Assembly: GCF_027571405.1 (NCBI RefSeq)
Contig: NZ_CP092970.1
Span: 62,001 to 126,000 of the forward strand
Direction of reading: 5' to 3'
Length of the DNA stretch: 64,000 nt
Origin: Methylocystis parvus OBBP
Lineage (GTDB): Bacteria > Pseudomonadota > Alphaproteobacteria > Rhizobiales > Beijerinckiaceae
Part shown: piece after piece, positions 9,368 to 18,232 of the stretch
Numbering within the stretch: position 1 is the first letter of the stretch
How the letters are laid out: each line of letters opens with the position of its first letter
The notes under the pieces: model-generated
Told to the model about the DNA's origin: nothing
Database searches by the model: none
Seen by the model: the letters and a program-made list of their open reading frames with translations, nothing else
Program-made: the position numbers and the translations under genes

Positions 9368-9499
9368 AAGGTCCGGATTTGGCGGAGGCGAGATAGATCA
9401 TCGCGAGACCCAACAGACGTGCGACCCGTGCCGCCCAAACTGAAGGCGACGGACAAATTCCGCCTCACCGAGAATCGTGACAACCTATTGATAATATTA

Positions 9500-9634
9500 T
9501 ATCTACCGCAATGGCCTTGCTTTTGATGCGTCGCAGCAATACCATGTTGCGGTGCAGCGTTCCCTCGTTGCGCAGCCCTCCTTGGGCGTTTCCTCCCTTG
9601 ACTTGGCCGCTGGGTGACCGGCGGCCTTTTTTTC
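9500..9634 (+). ncRNA. candidate trans-acting sRNA with anti-Shine-Dalgarno loops
   Basis: No convincing ORF lies here. A strong terminator (9605-9633) ends a ~130-nt stretch holding two exposed CCUCC motifs: one in a small hairpin GCCC-TCCTT-GGGC (9575-9587), one in the single-stranded TTTCCTCCC (9589-9597). Rhizobiales sRNAs of the alpha-r14/NfeR1 and 'cuckoo' types carry such anti-SD loops and bind ribosome-binding sites of ABC transporter mRNAs. An AT-rich TTGATAATATTATATC promoter-like stretch lies just before (9487-9502). The 5' end is a guess. Confidence 0.45.
9605..9633 (+). terminator. rho-independent terminator
   Basis: A 9-bp stem GGCCGCTGG/CCGGCGGCC (one G-U pair) with a GTGA loop is followed by seven T. 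It forms the 3' end of the candidate sRNA. Confidence 0.8.
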
Positions 9635-9761
9635 ATTCGATCGGGCAGCGTCCTCGGAGGCCCGTTGCAGAAGGGCCGGCGCGGATCCTCGGCTTGCGAC
9701 AACGATTGTGCTCGTCATCTACAAAAACTGGGCGCAAGGCGCTCGCGACGACAGGAGTAGA

Positions 9762-10988
9762 TTACAATTTGAGCGCCGCGCCATCCTCTGTGACGACGCC
9801 GATGTCGGCGTAACGGCATGCGCCGCGTCGGCGCTGGAAGGGCGTGACCGCCAGCAGCCAAATATGGCTGATGCCTGTCGCCGGCCCGCCAATATGAGCC
9901 GCGTAATCCGCGGCAATGTCGCGCTGGAATGTTCGCCAGGAGCCGAGCCCCTTGGGGCCTGAGTCAACGATCATATGTGTTTCGATCTGGCTCCAACCCG
10001 CCAGCGGGCAACGAAATACCTTGCCGGTCGGCAGCGCCGCGCTCCAGATATAGGTGAGGTCCTGCCCGTCCTCGAATTTCACGCCGATAGAGAGATAATC
10101 GTGGAAGGGCGCCTGATCCTCGGCGACGGCCGAAGGGAGTTCGTCGATCTTCCAGCGCCATCCGAGTTTCGGCCCCGCTGAGAACGGAAGCGACAAAGGA
10201 CGTTCGATGATGGAGGCGAGGCCAACGCTCTCGCAGACAATGTCGCCGTTCTCGGCGCGGGAGAAGACTTCGGCGCCGCCACCTAGACTGAAATAGTTCG
10301 ACCAGCCCTCTGGGAGCTTGCGCCCACGCTTCAGCCGCGCAATTTCGGCGGCGACGAGACCGTCCACGTCACCCTGCGCCGCGAGACTGGCGAGGCCGGT
10401 GGCGGCGTCGCCTTTCCAAACAAGCGCAACGCCGATAATTGTCGCCTCCTGCTTGCGATACTCGTCCTGAGGCGTCCAGAGCTTCCCGTCTTCGTTGGAA
10501 AATTGCGCGGCGGCGCGGGCCATCTCGAGCGGACCGTCGTGGGCGGCGGTCATCGTGCCCGTGTCCGTTCCCGGGCTATAGATCGGTCGTTTCCCACGGG
10601 TGCGCGCGTGGAAAACCAGACCGGGAGGGAACCAGAGGTCGAATTGGCGCGCGATCCACATGCGGCCTGTGAGGAGAAACGTGACTTGCTGTCCCTTTGC
10701 GGCCTCGAGGCCGAGATCAATCCAAGGTAGGTCGGGCCCGTTTATTTCGAACAGGTGGTAGGCAGCGAGTTCGGGCGATCTCGCCCTCGCGATCAGGTCC
10801 GTGACGCTCTTATTGAAGCCTTCCGACAACGAACCACTCTGCTCCGCCGCAAAGGCCTTGTTTGAAGGGCTGGCGGCAAAAGGCAACGACGCCCCGAGAA
10901 CTGCGGCGCATCGCAGCATCTCACGCCTTGAAAGACCATTGGGGTCGGCAGGGTTCGGCGCGAAGGACTGCAGACAATAAAGACACAT
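9762..10988 (-). CDS. DUF3047 domain protein with Tat signal
   Basis: 408 aa from MCLYCLQSFAPNP. The twin-arginine motif SRREML at residues ~20-25 is followed by a hydrophobic stretch and an Ala-rich cleavage region. The C-terminal half matches DUF3047 (LGWRWKIDELP, then LTYIWSA, MIVDSGPKGLGSW, RDIAADYAAHIGG). The middle segment, with a lectin-like ITGRMWIARQFDLWF pattern, is unassigned. It is exported folded to the periplasm; function is unknown. The annotated upstream extension to 11105 is unlikely, since the Tat motif sits naturally near the chosen start. Confidence 0.7.
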   Translation of the reverse strand: MCLYCLQSFAPNPADPNGLSRREMLRCAAVLGASLPFAASPSNKAFAAEQSGSLSEGFNKSVTDLIARARSPELAAYHLFEINGPDLPWIDLGLEAAKGQQVTFLLTGRMWIARQFDLWFPPGLVFHARTRGKRPIYSPGTDTGTMTAAHDGPLEMARAAAQFSNEDGKLWTPQDEYRKQEATIIGVALVWKGDAATGLASLAAQGDVDGLVAAEIARLKRGRKLPEGWSNYFSLGGGAEVFSRAENGDIVCESVGLASIIERPLSLPFSAGPKLGWRWKIDELPSAVAEDQAPFHDYLSIGVKFEDGQDLTYIWSAALPTGKVFRCPLAGWSQIETHMIVDSGPKGLGSWRTFQRDIAADYAAHIGGPATGISHIWLLAVTPFQRRRGACRYADIGVVTEDGAALKL

Positions 10989-11258
10989 CGTTTTCTTCCT
11001 TGAGGTCTCGCCAGAACAGATCCGAAACTTTGCTCGAACAACGGCTCCGCTCGCGATCGTAGCCGCTCCTCCCCATCGCGGGTTGGGCATGACGCACGAC
11101 GCCAACCGGGCAATTTGCCCAAGGTTAGGAGCCCCTCGTCTTCCGCAACGCCCCTAATTCGCAACGGGAGCTGGGTGTCACGTTGCACTTAATTGCAATA
11201 ATGCGCCGGTTCACGCCCGTTGCTGCAGCAAATGTGAGAATCTCCTGGACCAAATTTA

Positions 11259-12167
11259 TCAAATATGCTGCAAGTATGATAATTCCACGGGCTCGGGTGG
11301 AATGCAGAGCATGGTCGCGGCCAGTTCGCGAAAGCGGGAGCGGTTCTGGTCGATCATTCTCTCTTCGAGCCGCGCCAGCATGAATGGGCCCTGACGTTCA
11401 AGGATCGCGACAGCGGCAAGCAGCGCCGGGCGCAGCATAAGCGGCAGGATTGGTTTGGCGGGGGAGGGAAGAACGATCCGGCTATTTGCGAGAACGGCGT
11501 CGATTTCCGGAAGAACGGCTCCAAGAAGTCTGGGATTGCCATTGGGCGCGGCATTACTTGTTCTTGGGTCGCGTCGCATCAGCAGGAGACGCGCCAATTC
11601 CATTGGCGGCGCCCAGCTTTGAACGCCATGCTGCGCTTCGTCGTCAATCAGACGTTGGCCATTGAGCGCTTCGTTCCAATTGGAGTTGATAGGAGACGCG
11701 ACCGCATTACCTTCATTGTCGCTGAGTGGAGAACCGCATTGCGAGCACGTGATGCGCCATCCGAGAAGTTGGCTTCGGCTTACAGGCTCTGGACCCTTCG
11801 AATTTGCTTGGTGCCGGCAATTCGCACAGAACTGCATTGGCTTCGCGGCGATCCATCGATGCGAATCTGGGCATAAATTTGCAAAACTCATTTGCCGAAC
11901 AACGGTCGCGTCCGTTCTGAACACGTGAGCTATGCACGCGGCTTGTTTGGTCGTCCGTCGGAAATCGATCTCGCGCATCGACGACGCATCAGACAGACAA
12001 TGCCGAAGCATGGTGACAGGCTGAACGCCATAAAATACCGCATGCCGACAGATCCATGACGACAAAAGCTCATATGTCAGCGGTGGAAGCACGACCGGCA
12101 GCTGGTCGCAATGAGGAAGCTTGGGCGTCACGCGAACGCCGCTTCCATATCGAGTTCTGGCTGCCAA
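11259..12167 (-). CDS. tniQ: TniQ-family transposition protein (copy 1)
   Basis: 302 aa. The TniQ zinc-binding region shows as FCANCR and ITCSQCGSPL. It begins with LPVVLPPLTYELLSSWI, typical of TniQ N-termini. It is the target-selection partner of TniA/TniB. Its first 40 bp overlap the end of tniB. Beyond about residue 30 it differs strongly from the copy 2 TniQ although tniA and tniB are the same in both. Confidence 0.88.
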   Translation of the reverse strand: MAARTRYGSGVRVTPKLPHCDQLPVVLPPLTYELLSSWICRHAVFYGVQPVTMLRHCLSDASSMREIDFRRTTKQAACIAHVFRTDATVVRQMSFANLCPDSHRWIAAKPMQFCANCRHQANSKGPEPVSRSQLLGWRITCSQCGSPLSDNEGNAVASPINSNWNEALNGQRLIDDEAQHGVQSWAPPMELARLLLMRRDPRTSNAAPNGNPRLLGAVLPEIDAVLANSRIVLPSPAKPILPLMLRPALLAAVAILERQGPFMLARLEERMIDQNRSRFRELAATMLCIPPEPVELSYLQHI

Positions 12168-14492
12168 CTCTCGATGGCTTCGTCGCAGATTTGCTCTCTT
12201 CCAGTTTCAACCGCCTCCACGGCGAGATTGTTGATCAGATGGAAGATGTTTGCCGTGATGCCCTCGGTCACTTGAAGCATCCAACGCAATGATTTCGGGC
12301 TGAGCACGGAAGGATTGCGTAAGGGCGTGTTGCGCAGAATGGACGCGACGAGCGCTTCAAATTGTTCATCCGCCGCCCAACGGTTCAACGTGAACTGTTC
12401 AAAACGGCGGGCGAGTTGAACATCCCCGCTGATCGCTTCACGCGCTTCGTTGACGCCAAAGCAGACGAGCGAGATTTGGAGGCGATTGCTCAGGAATCGA
12501 AGGGTGTTGAGCACGACCCTCTGTTCCCGATAGGAGCCCGCGAGAATATTATGGACTTCGTCGATAACGAGCACCTGAACGCCGATCGCCTCCATGATCC
12601 GCAATGCAGACTGCTCCATCTGCGCAATGTCTGCACGGGGGCGCTGTGGCGCGCCGAGGAGCGTGAGCAGTTCAGCATAGAAGCGGCGTTCTCCCGGTCG
12701 ACTGGTCATCTCCATCGCGAGTACAGGCGTTCGGAGCGCGCCCGTGACCGCATTGAAACCCGGCGGGTGTTCGTCACGGAATCGCTTCATGATCATGGTT
12801 TTGCCCATGCCGCTGTCGCCATAAATCGCAACGGATGGCATCCTCGTTCCCCGAGGATGGTTGAGCAGGAGCCCCAAACGGTCGAGGGCCTGTTTGGCCC
12901 GCGGATACAGAACCCAACGGCGCGACTTTATTGCGCGGATGCGACGTTCATCGGATTCCGAGAGAAGTGCGGCGGCGGCAGGCGTCAGATGGGAGCTTAC
13001 ATCGTTCATGTCAGCATCCGTTCAGTCCGAGTCTTCAACAAAGGGCACTGGCTGTCTGGAATCGACGCCGCGCAGCGAGCCCCAGCCGTTGCGATCTCCC
13101 TTGGATTTTGAACCGGCGGCCTTTCCGCGTCGAGACGCATTCGTCTTCCTTTTCGCGTCGTCAACAAGTTCTCGCTGAGCCATCGCGGTGCGGATAATCG
13201 AGCGCATATCGACTTCGCGGCGTCCTTGCGCCAGTAGGGCGCGCCGCGCCGTCAACGCCTCGCGCAGCGTCACTGACGGCAAGGTTACATCGGCATAGCG
13301 AGCCTCGATAAAATTGCCGGAGGGTCGCCGAATGAAGATTCGCGACATGTCGCGGGGATCATATTTTACCAGGAGCCGTCGCTTGGTTCTGCCGACATCG
13401 GCGCTGAGCGCCGAGGACCAGTAACGCAAATTGAACAGATGGATCCCGTCCGGGCGCAATGTGCGTTCCTCTTCAGGCAAAAAGGTCAACCAGAAGCGCA
13501 TCCGATCGTGAGGTAAGCGGAGCGGAATGTCTCCCTCGCGTTCTCGCCATACAGCGATTGGCGGACGACACAAACTGCTATGAATCGATTGATGGTACGA
13601 ACCGACGATTTCGAGGGCAATGTACCGCTCGACTTCACGCAGGGTCAGGGCCGCGTTTAGCTTCGGATCATACTCGCCACGCTCTGCGATATTGCTGGAT
13701 GTCGAGCCGGGCAGGAGGTGAACGGCGCCCATCTGCGTTCCGATTAGGCGTTCGATATGTCCGCCATAGTGCGGCGTGCGGCATGGCCTCCACTGAATAT
13801 TCATTCCGGCGTCTTCACAGCCGCGGATAAAGGCGCGGCTGCGAAATTCGGGGCCGTTATCGACATGCAGCACTGCCGGCAGCCCCGCAACCGGCCATAG
13901 TTCGTCGATCTCCCGATCCTTCAGCCATGCCGATTTGTCGAAAACCGAATGAAGCAGACAAAGACTCACGGACAAACGAGAGGGAGCGTCCATTGTCAGA
14001 TAGAAGCCCGTCACCATGCGACTGAACACGTCAATCGCGAGCGTCAGCCACGGACGGCCGATTGGCTCGCGCGTTTCTTCATCGACGACGATGATGTCCG
14101 CTCTGGTGTGATCAACCTGGACAAGTTCCAAAGGCTGAGACGCGCCCAGCTCTCCGGGCGTCGGCGTTGTCGCCTTGACGATCGACGTTTCTCCACGTCG
14201 CTTCGCTCGCCGTTGAAGGTCGATACTTTCTAAACGATTTTTGATCGTGCGCCAATTCGGCGCCTTAAAACCGGCAGCCAAGCATTTGGTCTGCACTTCG
14301 CGAACCAGTCGCGAGAAGGGCGGTCGTGTTGGCTTGAGATAGAAGCGCGAAATTGTCGCGCGGATAATTCCATCCCGCTCCTTGTCCAGCGTGTGATGAT
14401 CCTTCCGCCGTCCGCGCTTACGATCGACTAGTGCGGAGACGGCTCCTCCCTTTCGAAAGAGCCGGACCAATCGATAAGCCGTGGCCTGGCTC
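12076..14492. repeat. 2417-bp direct repeat, copy 1
   Basis: By eye this block matches 49551-51967 base for base at a constant offset of 37475, covering the start of tniQ, all of tniB and most of tniA. The boundaries are sharp: at 12076 (gtcagcggtgg) and 14492 (ctggctc). Both copies have the same orientation. Confidence 0.9.
12128..13009 (-). CDS. tniB: TniB-family AAA+ ATPase (copy 1)
   Basis: 293 aa. Walker A is YGDSGMGKTM; Walker B is VLVIDEVHNIL. It is the ATP-dependent regulator of target capture, TnsC/MuB-like. It starts 12 bp after the tniA stop and overlaps tniQ, giving a tight operon. It appears identical to copy 2 (49603-50484). Confidence 0.92.
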   Translation of the reverse strand: MNDVSSHLTPAAAALLSESDERRIRAIKSRRWVLYPRAKQALDRLGLLLNHPRGTRMPSVAIYGDSGMGKTMIMKRFRDEHPPGFNAVTGALRTPVLAMEMTSRPGERRFYAELLTLLGAPQRPRADIAQMEQSALRIMEAIGVQVLVIDEVHNILAGSYREQRVVLNTLRFLSNRLQISLVCFGVNEAREAISGDVQLARRFEQFTLNRWAADEQFEALVASILRNTPLRNPSVLSPKSLRWMLQVTEGITANIFHLINNLAVEAVETGREQICDEAIESWQPELDMEAAFA

Positions 14493-14638
14493 ACGCCGAG
14501 TACGGTCGCAAGCTCCAAAATCTCTTCGACGGTCGATCGATTTGGTCGCCGGCGCACAAATTCGCGTATCGCGTCCGCGCGGCGGCGCGCTTCTTCCCAG
14601 TCCTCCGGGTTCACATCGTCGGGGAACGGATCAGACAT
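13022..14638 (-). CDS. tniA: TniA transposase (copy 1)
   Basis: 538 aa. N-terminal HTH (LGVSQATAYRLVRLFRKGG), then an integrase catalytic core with D in QVDHTRADI, D in VLHVDNGPEF and E in GGHIERLIGT, then a C-terminal beta-barrel region. It belongs to the TnsB/MuA-related DDE group and cuts and joins transposon ends. Full length and apparently intact, unlike copy 2, which lacks the N-terminal ~55 residues. Confidence 0.93.
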   Translation of the reverse strand: MSDPFPDDVNPEDWEEARRRADAIREFVRRRPNRSTVEEILELATVLGVSQATAYRLVRLFRKGGAVSALVDRKRGRRKDHHTLDKERDGIIRATISRFYLKPTRPPFSRLVREVQTKCLAAGFKAPNWRTIKNRLESIDLQRRAKRRGETSIVKATTPTPGELGASQPLELVQVDHTRADIIVVDEETREPIGRPWLTLAIDVFSRMVTGFYLTMDAPSRLSVSLCLLHSVFDKSAWLKDREIDELWPVAGLPAVLHVDNGPEFRSRAFIRGCEDAGMNIQWRPCRTPHYGGHIERLIGTQMGAVHLLPGSTSSNIAERGEYDPKLNAALTLREVERYIALEIVGSYHQSIHSSLCRPPIAVWREREGDIPLRLPHDRMRFWLTFLPEEERTLRPDGIHLFNLRYWSSALSADVGRTKRRLLVKYDPRDMSRIFIRRPSGNFIEARYADVTLPSVTLREALTARRALLAQGRREVDMRSIIRTAMAQRELVDDAKRKTNASRRGKAAGSKSKGDRNGWGSLRGVDSRQPVPFVEDSD

Positions 14639-14800
14639 TGAGCCTTACCAAACCGGCGCATGTGTGGCTGCCCAATTATCAAATAAGGTGCAGCAAGCGC
14701 CGTCTTATTATCAAATATCATACAAATTATCAAATTAAGCGCAAGGCTAAGCTATTGATATATATGAATGCAGATTCTGCCGTTTAAATGCAGCGTGACA

Positions 14801-15852
14801 AAGGGCGTCACCGTCGCTTTCATCGAGCAGGACCTCAGAGTCGATCTGGCCAAGATCGAGGCCTACTACGCGAAGCTGGGCGTCGGCCCCGTGACCATCG
14901 TCGTTTCGCCGGAGTGGGGGCCGCCCAACGCGCAGGACGGCCCAGAGTCGCTGAAACCTGACGGCGAAACAATGATGGATCTCAAGCTCACCGGAGCGGT
15001 TGCGCCCGGGGTGACGCTCGTGGTCTACGGCGTCGCGCAGGAATACGGCTACTCGTCTGATCCGTGGGTGGACGCCCTGATCGTGGCGCTCACGAACGAG
15101 ACGCATCCCTGCGACGTCATGTCGATCAGCCTCGGCGGACCGGAATCGACATGGTCCAGGCAGACGGCGCTGAGCGTCGATTTCCTGTTCGCTTTAGCCG
15201 GCCTGCTCGGCGTCACCGTGTGCGTCGCCTCCGGCGATTTCGGGGCGCCTGGCAACGTCGATCACGGCGGTGCCTACACGCGGAACTGCGCGTTTCCGGC
15301 GTCCTCGCCGTTCTGCCTCGCCTGCGGCGGGACCGAACTCGTGCTCACGCAGCAGGACGACCGGCGCATCCTGAAAGGCGAAGTGGCGTGGAACGAGATG
15401 ACCGCGATCGGGCAGAAGCGCGCGACCGGAGGCGGCATCAGCATGTTGTTTCCGGTGCCCGATTTCCAGCAGGCGGTCACGCTGCCGGCGCCGCTCAATG
15501 AGAGGCAGACATCGGGCCGCGGCCTGCCGGACGTGGCCAGCAACGCCGCCGGCGACAGCCGCTACGATGTTGGCTATGGCACGAGCGCCGCTGCGCCGAT
15601 GTGGGCGGCCCTGATGGCGCTGTTCATAGAGGAAAATGGCGGACAGCCGATCGGCTACCTTAACCCGCTGCTCTATGACCTGTAGCTCGGCGGCGCGTCC
15701 TGCTGCACGCCGATCACCGACGGCGACAACGGGCCGCCCGGTTCAAACATCTCGTTCCCGGCCGGGAAGCCCTGGAGCGCCTGCTGCGGGCTCGGTTCGC
15801 CGCTCGGCTCCAGTCTCGCCAAGGCGCTCGGGATCGGCGGGGCGACGCGCTA
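14801..15852 (+). pseudogene. S53 (sedolisin/kumamolisin) peptidase, broken at both ends
   Basis: Starting at the transposon end, the frame reads KGVTVAFIEQDLR, then DGETMMDLKLTGAVAPGVT (catalytic Glu and Asp), the oxyanion Asp in ASGDFGAPG and the catalytic Ser in YGTSAAAPMWAAL, all S53 marks. A TAG at 15683 interrupts it; in frame beyond, TDGDNGPPG and ACCGLGSPLGSSLAKALG complete a normal S53 C-terminus to 15852. The prodomain and N-terminus are missing and are not present on the other side of the transposon. It was an acid-acting secreted serine-carboxyl peptidase; now inactive. Confidence 0.8.
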
Positions 15853-16084
15853 AAACCGGTCTCGGCGCAAGGCGGATGCGGAAGCCGCGTCGTCATGACC
15901 GGTTCGCCGGTTGCAAGGCCTCGCCGGGCGGCATGACCGTCCGGCCTCCTCCCGATCATTCTCACATTTCGCAATGGCGATCGACGCAGGAAGCTGTTCT
16001 CACCACCGTCTTCATTCGAAACCGGATTTTCGAGAGAGGGGCTCTATGCTTTGATGTCGATCCCGTTCAATGAAAGGAGGCGGA

Positions 16085-16234
16085 ATGGATCGGTTCGCCG
16101 TCATTTCCGGATGCCCCGGCGGCGGAAAATCCACGCTGTTCGCCGAACTGAAATGGCGAGGTTATGAGATTATAGAAGAACCGGATCGCCGCAGGCCGAG
16201 GTCCGGCGCTGGTTCGACGCTTTCGCGAGAGTGA
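16085..16234 (+). pseudogene. N-terminal fragment of a P-loop ATPase
   Basis: 49 codons after a good GGAGG Shine-Dalgarno sequence. The Walker A motif GCPGGGKST sits at residues ~9-17, followed by LFAELKWRGYEIIEEP, like the AAA_28-type predicted ATPases. After residue ~33 homology stops and a different gene fragment begins in another frame. A deletion remnant. Confidence 0.5.
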
Positions 16235-16407
16235 ACCGCCTCGATCTGCTTCAGGACTGGATCGTGCATTTGCTCAGCGACGAGTCGCCCGATCACATCA
16301 TGTATCGCACGCCGACTCTGTCGACGCTGCACTCGCTCGGATTCGCCGACGTGCGGTTGATCTACAGCGAAGACGTCGACATGCTAGTGACCGCGACGAA
16401 GCATTGA
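16192..16407 (+). pseudogene. C-terminal gene fragment (possibly methyltransferase-like)
   Basis: A 71-codon open stretch without a start reads WFDAFARVNRLDLLQDWIVH, then HIMYRTPTLSTLHSLGFADV and EDVDMLVTATKH. It looks like the C-terminus of a real protein, plausibly a SAM-dependent methyltransferase, but I cannot be sure. It is joined to the ATPase fragment by a deletion. Confidence 0.35.
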
Positions 16408-16494
16408 CGGGCGCTTCGTTCGTGAAACGGCGCTTTCGGCGACCGCCCGGAAGCCGACGTCGCGTCGCGCCGCCAACGGAGAGAGAATGCTATA

Positions 16495-17805
16495 ATGCGA
16501 TCCATATCAGCGGGCTCGAACGCCTTCCCCGCGCGAGCCGGACTTTCGCGCGACGACATCAAGACGCTCGGCCTGGCCTCGCTCGGGGGCGCGCTTGAAT
16601 TTTACGACTTCATCATCGCGGCCTTCTTCACCACGACGCTCGCCGCCGTGTTCTTCCCCCGCGACACGCCGGACTGGCTCGCCCAACTCCAGGTGTTTTG
16701 CGTCTTCGCGGCCGGCTATGTCGTCCGCCCGTTCGGCGGCGTGATCCTCGCGCATTTCGGCGATCGCCTCGGCCGAAAGAAAATGTTCACCTTCGGCCTG
16801 TTTCTGATGGCGCTGCCCACGCTACTCATCGGCTTGCTGCCGAACTACGAGACGGCCGGGATCGTCGCCCCTCTTCTCTTCCTTGCCTGCCGGATGCTGC
16901 AAGGCCTGTCGGTCGGCGGAGAAGTGCCCGGCGCATGGATTTTCTGCGCGGAGCATGTGCGAGAGAATCGCGTTGGCCTCGCCTGCGGGCTGCTGATGGG
17001 CGGACTCTGCCTGGGCATTCTGCTCGGCGCGCTCACATCCAGGGTCGCGACGTCGGCGCTAAGCCCGGAAGAGCTCGTCGCCTGGGGATGGCGAATTCCA
17101 TTCCTGATCGGCGGAGCGTTCGGCCTGATCTCCGTGCATCTGCGCCGATATTTGCGGGAAACGCCCGTCTTCGAAGCTTTGCGCGCGCGGCGTGAAACCG
17201 AGTCCCGGCCGCCGCTCTCGATCGTGCTTGCGAGCCATGGGCGCAAAGTCCTGGTCTCGATGGCCGCCATCTGGGTTTTCGCCGGCGTCTTCGTCACTTA
17301 TTTCCTCTACCTTCCGACCTACTTCCAGACACAATGGAATTATCCTGCGGCCGATGTCTTCACCGCCAATTGCTGGGGGGTCTTTCTGCTAACGCTCGGC
17401 GGCGTCTTCGCCGGCTGGGCAGCCGACATCGTCGGCGGCGGCAAGACCTTCATGATCGGCAGCGGCCTCATGTTCGCCGTCATGGCCGTTTTGGGGCTCG
17501 CGCTGGGGGACGCGGAGGCGCACGTCCTGAACCTCTATGCGCTGGGCGGTTTCTCGATCGGCGCGATCACCCTCGGCCCCTATATCATCGTCCGCAGCTT
17601 TCCGCCGGAGGTGCGCTTCACCGGCTTCGCGCTGTCCTATAACAGCGCCTATGCGATTTTCGGCGGAACGGCGCCGCTGGCCATGGCGGCGCTCGTCGGC
17701 GGGCAGGAACTCGTCTCGGCTCCATTTTACTATATGATGACGCTCTGCATCCTCGGCGCGGCGATCGGCGCGCTCTGGCGCCCGTTCGACGAAACGCAGG
17801 CGTGA
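16495..17805 (+). CDS. MFS transporter, metabolite:H+ symporter (MHS) type
   Basis: 436 aa, 12 predicted TM helices. It opens LASLGGALEFYDFIIAAFF, the MHS hallmark, and carries the MFS loop motif GDRLGRKKMF between TM2 and TM3 plus GGEVPGAWIF in TM4. MHS carriers such as ProP, KgtP and ShiA import organic acids, osmolytes or shikimate by proton symport; the substrate here cannot be read. It stands alone between remnants and the protease pair. Confidence 0.88.
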   Translation: MRSISAGSNAFPARAGLSRDDIKTLGLASLGGALEFYDFIIAAFFTTTLAAVFFPRDTPDWLAQLQVFCVFAAGYVVRPFGGVILAHFGDRLGRKKMFTFGLFLMALPTLLIGLLPNYETAGIVAPLLFLACRMLQGLSVGGEVPGAWIFCAEHVRENRVGLACGLLMGGLCLGILLGALTSRVATSALSPEELVAWGWRIPFLIGGAFGLISVHLRRYLRETPVFEALRARRETESRPPLSIVLASHGRKVLVSMAAIWVFAGVFVTYFLYLPTYFQTQWNYPAADVFTANCWGVFLLTLGGVFAGWAADIVGGGKTFMIGSGLMFAVMAVLGLALGDAEAHVLNLYALGGFSIGAITLGPYIIVRSFPPEVRFTGFALSYNSAYAIFGGTAPLAMAALVGGQELVSAPFYYMMTLCILGAAIGALWRPFDETQA

Positions 17806-18232
17806 GCGGGAACGGTCTCAAGATGAGCGGCGCGGGGCGTCGATCCCAGCGCCGACGCGTTGGAAAGGCGGGAAGGCGCAATGAAAAATTACGAAGGTTC
17901 ATACCCTTTTGATCAGCCAAAGCAGGCAATTAGGGGCGGTCAGGACTCCAAGCAAATTCAATCACGGCCGTTCAGTCAAATTACAATTCTTGCCGAGAGT
18001 GTTGGGCTGAAACGCGTTTTCCTCTTTTCGACAGTCGGACCGCGGTGTCATCGGCGCCGGCCGTTCACCGTCAACCTTGATCGGCAACCTATTGCTTATC
18101 GCGTGTGCGCCCGAGGACTGCCCGATCCAAAGCGGTTGATGAAGCGCATGTCGTAGAATCAAGGATCTGAGATTGGACTGGGAACCGATTGCGCTGCTCC
18201 AGCGTTTCCGCTGTGCGGATGGAGTGCGGCTC
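17806..18232. other. intergenic, no firm gene
   Basis: A 91-codon frame at 17881-18156 has a GGCGGGAAGGCGC ribosome-binding-like lead and begins MKNYEGSYPFDQPKQAIRGG, but its composition and ending do not look coding and I see no family. It may be a small gene or leader before the protease pair. No terminator is obvious. Confidence 0.25.

Larger units (their letters stand above)
11176..14800 (-). mobile_element. TniABQ transposon, copy 1 (Tn5053/Tn7-like)
   Basis: Terminal inverted repeats: TGTCACGTTGCACTTAA at 11176 and, on the other strand, TGTCACGCTGCATTTAA ending at 14800. Inside both ends lie repeats of the type TTATCAAATA-N-TGCAGCAA (14674-14745 and 11215-11285), the arrangement of transposase-binding sites in this superfamily. 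The genes are tniA-tniB-tniQ with no resolvase and no visible cargo. Flanking 5-mers (ctggg, aaggg) differ, so no target duplication is seen; ends may have been exchanged with copy 2. Confidence 0.85.

Noticed and set aside
14660..14745. Repeated ATTATCAAAT units as iterons of an origin
   Set aside because: They lie inside a TniABQ end, match the inner repeats at the other end, and are better read as transposase-binding sites.
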